DNA from: Coxiellaceae bacterium
GTDB lineage: Bacteria > Pseudomonadota > Gammaproteobacteria > Coxiellales > Coxiellaceae
Length of the DNA stretch: 64,000 nucleotides
Reading direction: 5' to 3'
Assembly (NCBI GenBank): GCA_029210045.1
Contig: JARGNX010000009.1
Coordinates: 60,311 to 124,310 of the forward strand
The notes beneath the pieces are model-generated. The model was not told the DNA's origin, made no database searches, and saw only the letters and a program-made list of their open reading frames with translations. Each line of letters begins with the position of its first letter. Positions within the stretch are counted from its first letter, which is position 1. Positions 1 to 8,300 of the stretch are shown here, piece after piece. The position numbers and the translations under genes are program-made.

Positions 1-151
<151 letters not shown>

Positions 152-164
152 AGGAATCCATGTT

Positions 165-1745
165 ATGACGGTTGATATTCATAATCAACGCATTTTGATT
201 TTAGATTTTGGTTCGCAATATACGCAATTAATCGCACGACGTATTCGTGAGCTCGGCGTATTCAGTGAGATTGTACCGTGTGATTGCGAAGGCAGTTTTA
301 TCGAGCAGTATGCGCCTGATGGAATTATATTGTCGGGTGGACCAGAGTCGGTAACTGCCGATGAAACTTTAGTGGCTCCTGATATGGTATTCGAAATGGG
401 CTGTCCTGTATTAGGTATTTGTTATGGCATGCAAACCATGGCAAAACAGCTCGGTGGTCAAGTTGACGTTGGACACGTTAAAGAATTTGGTTATGCTAAA
501 GCCGAACTGATTGCTGAAACCAATCTGTTTACTGATATCGAAGATGAGGTATTACAGAGTGGATCAAAGGCGCTAGACGTCTGGATGAGTCATGGTGATC
601 ATGTGTCAGCCGTGCCATCTGGATTTGAGGTCGTTGCGAAAACGGAACAATGCCCGATTGTGGCAATGGTAGACAGTAAACGAAAATTTTATGGTTTGCA
701 GTTTCATCCTGAAGTAACTCATACGCAACAAGGTGGTCGTATCTTAGGCCGATTTATTCACGACATTTGTGGTTGTGGTAATGAATGGACCATGGATAAT
801 ATTATTGAATCTTCGGTTGAAGAATTACAACGTACCATTGGTAATGACCATGTGTTAGTAGCGTTATCCGGTGGTGTCGACTCATCAGTGGTAGCAGCAT
901 TATTGCAACGTGCGATAGGCGATCAACTCACATGTGTGTTTGTTGATACGGGTTTGCTGCGTTTGGGTGAAGCCGAAGAAGTTGAACGCTTGTTTAAAAA
1001 ACATCTGGGTATGAATCTTATTACCGTTGATGCGAAAGATGAATTTTATTCCGTGCTTGCAGGGAAGTCAGACCCTGAAGAAAAGCGTAAAGCGATCGGT
1101 GAAACCTTTATTCGCATATTTGAACAAGAATCTAAAAAATTAGCCGGTGAAATAAAGTGGTTGGCGCAAGGCACGATTTATCCTGATGTGATTGAATCAG
1201 CCAAAGCCAAATCAGGTAAAGCGCATGTGATTAAGTCGCATCACAATGTCGGCGGCTTGCCTGATGATATGCCGTTCGAATTGGTTGAGCCATTACGCGA
1301 ACTGTTTAAAGACGAAGTGCGTGTCATGGGGCAAACTTTAGGTTTACCAACAGAATTGGTGTATCGCCATCCGTTCCCTGGTCCTGGGTTAGCGGTGCGT
1401 ATGCTAGGTGAAGTAAAGCCTGAATATGTCGAAACCTTGCAGCGTGCTGATGATATTTTCATTTCTGAATTACGTAAAGCCGATTTATATTATGAAACCA
1501 GCCAGGCATTTGCTGTGTTTTTACCAGTAAAGTCAGTAGGCGTAAAAGGCGATCAACGTTGTTATGAATATGTGATTGCTTTGCGTGCAGTTAAGACCAT
1601 CGACTTTATGACGGCGCATTGGGCGGAATTGCCACACGCGTTTTTGGCACAAGTCAGTAATCGTATTATTAATGAGATAGGGCATGTGTCGCGTGTAGTA
1701 TACGATGTATCCGGCAAGCCACCCTCTACAATCGAATGGGAATGA
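165..1745 (+). CDS. guaA: GMP synthase (glutamine-hydrolysing)
   Basis: Cytosolic enzyme making GMP from XMP, ATP and glutamine. The N-terminal class I glutamine amidotransferase domain (about 1-205) has the nucleophile C86 in GICYGMQ and the FHPEV histidine-glutamate motif. The ATP-pyrophosphatase domain follows with the PP-loop SGGVDSS at 235-241, then the C-terminal dimerisation domain ending in PPSTIEWE. I chose ATG 165: AAGGA at 151-155 is correctly spaced and the 526-residue product has the usual length. An in-frame upstream ATG at 66 would overlap guaB and add 33 unrelated residues. It is cotranscribed with guaB. Confidence 0.97.
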   Translation: MTVDIHNQRILILDFGSQYTQLIARRIRELGVFSEIVPCDCEGSFIEQYAPDGIILSGGPESVTADETLVAPDMVFEMGCPVLGICYGMQTMAKQLGGQVDVGHVKEFGYAKAELIAETNLFTDIEDEVLQSGSKALDVWMSHGDHVSAVPSGFEVVAKTEQCPIVAMVDSKRKFYGLQFHPEVTHTQQGGRILGRFIHDICGCGNEWTMDNIIESSVEELQRTIGNDHVLVALSGGVDSSVVAALLQRAIGDQLTCVFVDTGLLRLGEAEEVERLFKKHLGMNLITVDAKDEFYSVLAGKSDPEEKRKAIGETFIRIFEQESKKLAGEIKWLAQGTIYPDVIESAKAKSGKAHVIKSHHNVGGLPDDMPFELVEPLRELFKDEVRVMGQTLGLPTELVYRHPFPGPGLAVRMLGEVKPEYVETLQRADDIFISELRKADLYYETSQAFAVFLPVKSVGVKGDQRCYEYVIALRAVKTIDFMTAHWAELPHAFLAQVSNRIINEIGHVSRVVYDVSGKPPSTIEWE

Positions 1746-1756
1746 TTACATTTCTA

Positions 1757-1861
1757 CTATACCGGCCCTAGCAAGCTGATTTTCTGCGCGTTGATGCTCA
1801 TTTAGCTCGCTGTAAATTCCGCTTCAATGCTCGAAAATCAACTTGCTAGGTCTCAGTATAG
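1757..1861. repeat. Long imperfect inverted repeat after guaA
   Basis: Arms at 1757-1784 and 1833-1861 are inverted copies sharing the core CCTAGCAAG-[CT]-TGATTTTC and outer CTATAC, with few mismatches, around a ~48-base centre. It would form a long hairpin after guaA and could act as a terminator, but lacks a clear T-tract. It may equally be a small non-autonomous palindromic element. I did not see a second copy in the window. Confidence 0.6.
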
Positions 1862-1950
1862 CGAAATCTAATCTTGCTTAGACAGTAAGTAATTGGTTGC
1901 GTTTGATAGCGTAATTTGTGTAAATAAAAAATCTTGTGGGAGAGATGATT

Positions 1951-2589
1951 ATGATGAAACCAGATCCAGATTCAAGTCCGTATGATGTTGAGGCGCCACA
2001 ACCTGGTGCTAGACTTCCTTCGCCAGCGACGCTCGAGGGTGATTTAGCTGATCCATTATTTGGTGTGATGGGTGGAAAGCCAATGGTATACAAGGTGATG
2101 GAACAAGAACGTCGGCAGATGCTGTATAATTCAGCGGGGCGTTTAGCTGCGATGGCTGCCATAATGACAGGGTTACTTACACTTGCGGCTGCAGAAATCA
2201 ATGCCTGTCGTAACGCCCCTCTTGATGGTCATGTTGCTGGTAAGTGGGGGTTATTAGGATTTTTGGCCGTAACCATTAGTTATACCGCTGTTAGAACTTA
2301 TACAGTAAATGCACATAACACTGAAGATAAGCGTAATTTATCAGAATTGGTGCTTACACCTGTGATTACTATTCCTGTTACAATGTTGTTGTTGGCGAAA
2401 GAGGGAAATTGGAAATCTGTTGGTGATGGATTTGTCGTTAGTGCGGCAGCTGTTGGACATATTGCATTAGGAGTAGCCATAGCGGCGTTAGGTTACTTTG
2501 CTAAGAAAATGTGCGAAACTTGCCGTAATGAACAACCGGCATTAGATATGTATACTGATATCGGAAGTCAATATGAGGTAACTTTGTAG
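1951..2589 (+). CDS. Four-helix membrane protein of unknown function
   Basis: A 212-residue protein that I do not recognise. About 45 polar, proline-rich residues are followed by four hydrophobic stretches (starting near LAAMAAIMTGLL, GLLGFLAVTISY, LVLTPVITIPVT and FVVSAAAVGHIAL), so an inner-membrane protein with a cytoplasmic N-terminus is likely. The start is uncertain: GGGAGAG at 1938-1944 suits ATG 1951 or 1954; GTG 1936 and ATG 1945 are also in frame but too close to that site. The stop lies three bases before tadA, so the two may be cotranscribed. The long hairpin upstream separates it from guaA. Confidence 0.7.
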   Translation: MMKPDPDSSPYDVEAPQPGARLPSPATLEGDLADPLFGVMGGKPMVYKVMEQERRQMLYNSAGRLAAMAAIMTGLLTLAAAEINACRNAPLDGHVAGKWGLLGFLAVTISYTAVRTYTVNAHNTEDKRNLSELVLTPVITIPVTMLLLAKEGNWKSVGDGFVVSAAAVGHIALGVAIAALGYFAKKMCETCRNEQPALDMYTDIGSQYEVTL

Positions 2590-2592
2590 CTT

Positions 2593-3045
2593 ATGATGAA
2601 TTATCAAGCACAATATATGCAACGCGCCAAAGAGTTGGCGCAACAAGCAGCCAATGAGGGAGAAGTCCCGGTTGGTGCTGTCATTGTGCATGATAATAAA
2701 GTAGTGGGTGAGGGTTATAATCAACCGATCACCCATACTGATCCTACCTTGCATGCCGAAATGGTGGCTATTCGTGCCGCGGCTAAGCAACTTGATAATT
2801 ACCGTCTACTGGAATGTGATTTATATGTGACCCTCGAGCCATGCCCTATGTGTTTGGGTGCCATGCTCTATTCGCGTGTAAAACGACTATTTTTTGGCGC
2901 TTATGATGATAAAGCTGGCGCTGTCACATCCGTGTTTCAACTGCTTGACGAGCCGCGTTTAAATCACAAGATTGAGTGGCAAGGCGGTATTGATGCTGAT
3001 GATTGTGCACAGTTGCTGAAAGACTTTTTTAAACAGCGTCGATAA
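2593..3045 (+). CDS. tadA: tRNA-specific adenosine deaminase TadA
   Basis: Converts the wobble adenosine 34 of tRNA-Arg(ACG) to inosine. The 150-residue protein is a compact cytidine/deoxycytidylate-deaminase fold with the zinc and proton-shuttle motif HAE at 54-56 and the second zinc motif EPCPMC (C84, C87), all intact, and the downstream AMLYSRVKR segment typical of TadA. Length fits the family. Two adjacent ATG codons (2593, 2596) could each start it; no strong ribosome site is visible, which suggests coupling to the membrane-protein gene ending three bases earlier. Confidence 0.95.
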   Translation: MMNYQAQYMQRAKELAQQAANEGEVPVGAVIVHDNKVVGEGYNQPITHTDPTLHAEMVAIRAAAKQLDNYRLLECDLYVTLEPCPMCLGAMLYSRVKRLFFGAYDDKAGAVTSVFQLLDEPRLNHKIEWQGGIDADDCAQLLKDFFKQRR

Positions 3046-3093
3046 ATAAACATAATAGCCTAATGGGGTATCCAGGCGCACGACGTACCTCTT

Positions 3094-4338
3094 TTACTTC
3101 ATGGGGCGCCTCTCTATAGGTGTGGTGATGCGATGTGCGTTATTTGACTGTTGTTGATGCAAGTCTTCCAGTTTTTGAATTATCGTCGGCAAATCACCCT
3201 CGACTTTAAATAAACAGCACCGCTTGAGTTTATCCAGTTGCTTTTTTGTAAAGTAAAAATCATTTCTATCGCTATGGCAAAACGTCATGCCGTTATGAGT
3301 AGCTGTTTGGCAGTGAGTAGCTGCATCCATTGCCAGTGATAAAGAATCTAATGCTTGTTTAAGGTGTAACTGACAAGTTTGATTGCATTCCTTATCAGGC
3401 TCACCATTCTTTTGGCTATTACTGTAATAATTAAATAATTCGTATTGGTATAGTGCCGTCAATAAACTACCAAGATAATAGTTTTGCTTGGTTATTTGAA
3501 TGAACTGCCTTTCAAGCTCTAGTGGTTTTACAACAATGTCATTTGGATGTTGTCGGTTGCTAGCGATTGTATTGCATAGGCGCATAATCTGTCTTTTTTG
3601 TGGTGTAAAAGCATTAAGCTTTACGGCGGCCTCTAGATTAAGGTCTGCATAAGCTTTCAGTTGCGACTGTGTATGATTGCTTAGTCCGATGAGTTCTTCA
3701 GTGAGCTCATCCAGTTGGTTGAAGTTGTCACTTTCAATCATGCCTATTAGCTGGTGATATAACCTGAGGTCATCAGGGTCTAAGCGCTGATTGTGTTGAT
3801 TGAATTGTGATAATAACGCTAAGGCTTGTGTGGTTTTATCTTTTCTACATAGCAACATTGCTTGTAGTAGCATGACCGGTTGCCAATGAATATTGGGTAA
3901 GGGTTGCTCTGCATGATGTATGTAGTGCTGGAATAGGTCAGCATACTCAATCGCCATATCAATATGGCCGGCGTGGTAGGCTTTGAAGCATTGGTTAAGG
4001 TTGTATAGTAACTGCATATTGAATTGATGGTCGTAGCAGGAAACCATATAACCGGTAACGACTTCTGCATCACTGCGACCCGTGCTGTATTTTGTCGCAG
4101 GCTCGGATAAGAGTTCCAATTGTTGGCGCTTTACCCGCCAGTATTTATAGTAATCTGGATGACTCATGGTGGGTTGGTCGGGTTCATCTACCTGGCGCTG
4201 TAAAAACGCAAAATAATCACCATCGGGTATGGCATCGTGGTAGGGGGTAGGAGTGGTGAGTTCTATCTCTCCTGGTGACTTTATTGGTTGCGATCGCAGA
4301 GGAAATTCCATCCTTTGAAATAAAAGAAACTTACGCAT
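3094..4338 (-). CDS. Hypothetical protein, mostly helical
   Basis: A leftward gene of about 414 residues that I do not recognise. The product has no signal peptide or membrane segment and is rich in Gln, Leu, His and Cys, with leucine-spaced segments suggesting a helical, possibly TPR-like, solenoid (residues ~80-230). I chose ATG 4338 because AGGAT stands seven bases before it; a GTG at 4404 would add 22 residues without a clear ribosome site, and ATG 4311 lies too near its purine run. It converges on tadA and precedes another leftward lineage-specific gene. A host-directed protein is possible, but nothing in the sequence proves it. Confidence 0.65.
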   Translation of the reverse strand: MRKFLLFQRMEFPLRSQPIKSPGEIELTTPTPYHDAIPDGDYFAFLQRQVDEPDQPTMSHPDYYKYWRVKRQQLELLSEPATKYSTGRSDAEVVTGYMVSCYDHQFNMQLLYNLNQCFKAYHAGHIDMAIEYADLFQHYIHHAEQPLPNIHWQPVMLLQAMLLCRKDKTTQALALLSQFNQHNQRLDPDDLRLYHQLIGMIESDNFNQLDELTEELIGLSNHTQSQLKAYADLNLEAAVKLNAFTPQKRQIMRLCNTIASNRQHPNDIVVKPLELERQFIQITKQNYYLGSLLTALYQYELFNYYSNSQKNGEPDKECNQTCQLHLKQALDSLSLAMDAATHCQTATHNGMTFCHSDRNDFYFTKKQLDKLKRCCLFKVEGDLPTIIQKLEDLHQQQSNNAHRITTPIERRPMK

Positions 4339-4514
4339 GACTGATCCTATCTTTGTTAGCGTTAACAAGGCGAAACCTGACGAACACGCAAAGAAATTTA
4401 GCACGCATCAAAACCGAACTCAAAAATAAATTAGGCAAAAACCTGAGAAACAGATTACTAAGTATATCGCAAATAACTTACAAGTAAAGGGTGGTGCCTC
4501 CTAGTTATATAAGG

Positions 4515-7500
4515 CTAGGGTGCAATACTCTTGAAGCTTTTAATACCCATCTCGCTGAGTAGAATATCGTCCAGCATATCACTTATAACGGGCAACTCGT
4601 TTAAGATGTTTGCAGCTAAGATATGATCTCGATGCTTGATGAGGTAAGCAGTAAAATGCTGTTGCACAGATTCAGGATAGTTATGTAGCTTAAAGCCGCT
4701 ATCGATGGCTTTAAGTTCCGCCATTAATTCAATGGATAGGTCACGATGAAACTCCCCCTGCAATCTTAGCGCGCGCGTAATCAGTAACGGATCTTGCTCT
4801 AAATTCGCATATGATATTGTACTTAGTGGCGCGAGTACGGTTTGCATTACATCCTTGGGTTTGGCTGAACCTTCGTGATTTAAAATGATGTATTTACCAT
4901 CACTTTGCTGGTAGGTGTATGCGCCATTTGGATTGAAATCTGCATTGCTTGGTTGGCTTAATTCATAGTCTAGTTCTGCTAAGCGGCATGGCTTTATAGT
5001 AATGTCTAACACAACCTCTTTACCGTCGATATTTAGTGGGAGCTTGGTTGTCATGATTGGCTGGCCAGTACAATCGGTGATTAATATTGGGTTTACTAAA
5101 GTATATTCAGGCGGTAGTAAAGTAGCTAGCTCACGAAAATCACCAAAAAACTCAAAGTCCCAGTCGCCCGGCTCATTTCCTGGCGTCAGTAAAAAGTCTC
5201 TAATGGCCCCGCCATGTAAGCGCATTCGATGAGCGAGTTCTGGATGAAGTGTATTGAGGCTTTTCATAATGTTTAAGAAGTCAGGGTTGTCTAACACAAT
5301 AACTTCAGGGCCTTTAACTTCGATCACCTCTGATTCTAATAGCCAAGCGCTTGGTCGCAATGTGTGTAGTGAGCGTGCTGGTGTTGGCTTAACGTCCATC
5401 AACATACACCTTGCATCATCTATTTGTGCTGTAACAGGTGTGCGCTCAAGACGACATGCGCTGGCTGTTCCTGGCTTGAACAAGCCGGCGGTGCTTTTTG
5501 TGGGTGGAGTAATTAGCTTTAGTGCTTTAACTATCTCAGCTGTTCGGCTATTGGGATGCCATTCGTCACGTGGCTTGGGTCCCGATTCGTCACCGCGCTT
5601 TATACGACTCTGCTTTGCTCTTTCTAAAATTCTTAAGCGACGTGCTTCATTTTTTTCTATGGTGCGAAGGTACTCATTTTCACAGTTCGAAATTTCATCG
5701 GTAACGCTAGTTAATATGTCAACGTAGTCTGTTGACATACCTTCAGTATGCTCATTTAAAGCTAGAATTTCTTTTAAGGCAAGTTTTGTATATTGGTTGA
5801 CTACTTCTAGGTGCGATTCAACCTTATCTAAAAAAGGGAGATGACCACGTAAAAATTGCAAATAGCAGCCTGCCGTAAATATCGCTTTTTGTGCGCGATG
5901 GTTAGCGTCCACATCAGGAATGGCTCGAATGGTTTCTAAAAATTCTTCTAGTGAGCGATTTACAGCTAAAAAGTTGGGTGGTTTGCTGCCATGTGTTGCT
6001 TGAGAAACTTGTATTTTCACCTCTTTGACGAGAGTCATTAAATCCAGGTGTATTACACAGCACTGCCTTTCGAAATCGGGAAGGTATGGGAAAAGAGGAG
6101 TTACACTAACACGGTGTGAGGTGGCGCCTTCATCAGGCGTGGGTGCTCTTGTTTCTGATGCCCTATTAAGTGTGTTGATATGCAAAGCTATCCGCTGTTG
6201 TTCAGCAACTTTTTGTTGTTCTATCTGTAGGCGTTGCTCAATATATTTCTGTTGCTCTTGCTGCAGCAAGTTAGCGAAATTCATCTCAGCTTGAGCATAT
6301 TCACTTAAGCGTCTCGGCGCATTGATTAGCCATTCAATTTTATCTGGCGATACTCCCGTCAAAGTAAGGTGTTTATGAGGCGTTATACCCAGTACCGTTG
6401 GGAAGGCATAAATTAACTTAAGGGCCGTGGTAATATCAGCACACAAGAGTGAGTCTGTGTCTTCTTGTGAGGCTACAAGTGTTGAGTAATCTTGGATTGC
6501 TGCAATCAGTGCTGATCTGAGTCCGTCTTTGCTGAGATTGTGTAGATAGGTTTCTATTTCTGCAGTACGGCTTTTCAGATAACCACGCAGAATCATCTCC
6601 CCCTTTTCAGAGGTGATGCTATCGCCTTCAAATAGCTCTTGAGGGTATTTCTGTCGGCATAATAGTAGAAATGTTAAGGTTCGTGCATAAGTTATTTCTG
6701 ATGTTTCATTTGGAAATTTTGGCTCACTTCCCCAGCTTATAATTGAAAGATACATTTGAAGTATATATTTACTTAATGTAAAGGCTGTAAATTTTGCTAA
6801 TGATTTTTTCGGGTCATCTAGTGTCGCGGGGTATTTTTTAGCCCCTTCTTGAACTTCATGATTTAATTGCTCGAATATGTTTTTATTCGAGTATGGCTGT
6901 GATTGGATGTATTGCGCGCACAATGAAATAAGGGGTTCTAGCGCATGGCTTGGCTTGCGCATAGGAAAGCGTAGCATCTGCATTTGTAATCTGATAACTT
7001 GGGTGAGTAGTTCATAGTCGGTTCGTAGCAAGGTATTAATTTTCATGTTATAAAAATAAGGCAAATCTATTGCGGTTTCATTTAGTAATTGCATGGCTAA
7101 GGTTAGGTGCTCTATATTTTTTTTAAAGTAGGCTTGAGCTTTAGGCCAGGCTTGGTCATAAAATTCCTTTTCACTCAGCACTTTTCCTAGTTTTGTTGCT
7201 TTCACTTTCATGTCTGACACCGTTCCATCATCTTCCTGTAGAAGAAATACCGTGCCGCGATGGGGGACGCGTTTGTTTAGGTAGGCATTGTAATCAAGGA
7301 TTGCTGATAGCTCCGCAAAATTCCTATTGGCTTCATTTGAAAGGATGATTATGCGTTCTTCGTTAGTTTGTGTGGGAGGTACACCTTCTCCGCTATGACC
7401 GCTACCGGCTTGATCGGCGCGGTTATCGTCGTTAGGCGCACCTACGCCTGCGCTGGATTTAATTCTTTCTATATGTTGACGGTGCTTTTTCGCTCCGCCC

Positions 7501-7526
7501 TTTTTTCCGCGTGACGTTTTTCCCAT
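4515..7526 (-). CDS. Large protein with C-terminal CCA-adding/poly(A)-polymerase-like domain
   Basis: About 1003 residues, far longer than bacterial CCA-adding enzymes or PcnB (roughly 400-450). The N-terminus is strongly basic (GKTSRGKKGGAKKHRQ) and the first ~700 residues are largely helical, with a Gln/Glu coiled-coil segment near 420-450. The C-terminal part resembles the class II nucleotidyltransferase head: GGAIRD at 772-777, carboxylates D788 and D790 in GDWDFEFFG, a VVLDIT strand that could supply the third acid, and DPLLITRALRLQ from D912, like the DPLR-LRA-RF motif. ATG 7526 is preferred because GTGGGAG precedes it; GTG 7538 lies within that site. The substrate is unknown. Confidence 0.7.
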   Translation of the reverse strand: MGKTSRGKKGGAKKHRQHIERIKSSAGVGAPNDDNRADQAGSGHSGEGVPPTQTNEERIIILSNEANRNFAELSAILDYNAYLNKRVPHRGTVFLLQEDDGTVSDMKVKATKLGKVLSEKEFYDQAWPKAQAYFKKNIEHLTLAMQLLNETAIDLPYFYNMKINTLLRTDYELLTQVIRLQMQMLRFPMRKPSHALEPLISLCAQYIQSQPYSNKNIFEQLNHEVQEGAKKYPATLDDPKKSLAKFTAFTLSKYILQMYLSIISWGSEPKFPNETSEITYARTLTFLLLCRQKYPQELFEGDSITSEKGEMILRGYLKSRTAEIETYLHNLSKDGLRSALIAAIQDYSTLVASQEDTDSLLCADITTALKLIYAFPTVLGITPHKHLTLTGVSPDKIEWLINAPRRLSEYAQAEMNFANLLQQEQQKYIEQRLQIEQQKVAEQQRIALHINTLNRASETRAPTPDEGATSHRVSVTPLFPYLPDFERQCCVIHLDLMTLVKEVKIQVSQATHGSKPPNFLAVNRSLEEFLETIRAIPDVDANHRAQKAIFTAGCYLQFLRGHLPFLDKVESHLEVVNQYTKLALKEILALNEHTEGMSTDYVDILTSVTDEISNCENEYLRTIEKNEARRLRILERAKQSRIKRGDESGPKPRDEWHPNSRTAEIVKALKLITPPTKSTAGLFKPGTASACRLERTPVTAQIDDARCMLMDVKPTPARSLHTLRPSAWLLESEVIEVKGPEVIVLDNPDFLNIMKSLNTLHPELAHRMRLHGGAIRDFLLTPGNEPGDWDFEFFGDFRELATLLPPEYTLVNPILITDCTGQPIMTTKLPLNIDGKEVVLDITIKPCRLAELDYELSQPSNADFNPNGAYTYQQSDGKYIILNHEGSAKPKDVMQTVLAPLSTISYANLEQDPLLITRALRLQGEFHRDLSIELMAELKAIDSGFKLHNYPESVQQHFTAYLIKHRDHILAANILNELPVISDMLDDILLSEMGIKSFKSIAP

Positions 7527-7634
7527 TGAGGCTCCCACCTTATATTTATTCGTTATCAGCCTGTATACTATATTACTAGGCTTATAGCCGTCAATCGATG
7601 TATTGTACTGTTAGTATTTAACATGCTATATCTC

Positions 7635-7670
7635 GGTGAAAAACCTGGTATAATCGCTGCGATTTTCACC
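7635..7670 (+). promoter_or_regulatory. Extended -10 promoter inside a perfect dyad, upstream of ppa
   Basis: TGGTATAAT at 7646-7654 matches an extended -10 element (TGnTATAAT). It sits between perfect 8-base inverted arms GGTGAAAA (7635-7642) and TTTTCACC (7663-7670). No good -35 box is seen, as expected for an extended -10 promoter. The dyad spans the core promoter and probable start point, so it may bind a repressor or form a hairpin in the 5' leader. Confidence 0.55.
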
Positions 7671-7693
7671 TTATAGAACCAATGGAGCAACCG

Positions 7694-8242
7694 ATGGGTA
7701 TAGACAGTATTTCGCCAGGCGCGGATTTGGCGAGCGATATTAATGCAATTATTGAAATTCCAGCACATAGTCCTGCTGTAAAGTACGAGCTGGACAAGGA
7801 TAGCGGTATGCTAATGGTTGATCGCTTTATGGCCACTTCTATGCACTACCCATGTGATTATGGTTTTGTGCCAAACACCTTATCTGCTGATGGTGATCCG
7901 GTTGATATTATGGTGGTTTCACCGATGCCACTGCAGGCTGGTTGTCTTATGCGTTGCCGTGCGATCGGTATGTTACGTATGACGGATGAAAGTGGTGAAG
8001 ATAACAAGGTGTTAGCGCTGCCGATCAAAAAAATATGTGCTCACTATGCTCATTTAGATACCATGGAAGATTTATCACCTATCCTATTGGAAAGCATTGA
8101 GCATTTCTTCGAAAACTATAAGAAATTAGAGCCCGGTAAATGGGTGAAGTTAAATGGTTGGGGTGGCGTTGATGAAGCAGTCCAAGAAATCCAAACCAGT
8201 ATTGAACGACACAAGCAAAAGGTTGCCGAAGAAGTCGCTTAA
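7694..8242 (+). CDS. ppa: Inorganic pyrophosphatase (family I)
   Basis: Hydrolyses pyrophosphate to phosphate in the cytosol, pulling biosynthetic reactions forward. The 182-residue product contains the family I signature DGDPVD with metal-binding aspartates, followed by PLQAGCLMRCRAIG and MTDESGEDNKVLALP, closely like the E. coli enzyme. I chose ATG 7694, preceded by GGAG at 7684-7687 with good spacing; an in-frame ATG at 7682 overlaps that ribosome site. It is flanked by a dyad-spanned promoter and a GC-rich hairpin, so it is probably monocistronic. Confidence 0.96.
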   Translation: MGIDSISPGADLASDINAIIEIPAHSPAVKYELDKDSGMLMVDRFMATSMHYPCDYGFVPNTLSADGDPVDIMVVSPMPLQAGCLMRCRAIGMLRMTDESGEDNKVLALPIKKICAHYAHLDTMEDLSPILLESIEHFFENYKKLEPGKWVKLNGWGGVDEAVQEIQTSIERHKQKVAEEVA

Positions 8243-8259
8243 TTTGTATTAATAATATA

Positions 8260-8282
8260 GCCCCGCCTATCTTGGGTGGGGC
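8260..8282. terminator. GC-rich hairpin between ppa and putA
   Basis: GCCCCGCC (8260-8267) and GGTGGGGC (8275-8282) form an 8-base stem with one G-U pair and a 7-base loop. It lies 17 bases after the ppa stop and just before the putA ribosome site. There is no T-run on the plus strand, so termination may be weak or the hairpin may protect the transcript end. Confidence 0.5.
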
Positions 8283-8300
8283 CTGTTCGGAGGGGATTTT

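Noticed and set aside
5254..5727. 157-codon open frame on the plus strand
   Set aside because: It is opposite the large nucleotidyltransferase-like gene and has no ribosome site or domain; a shadow frame.
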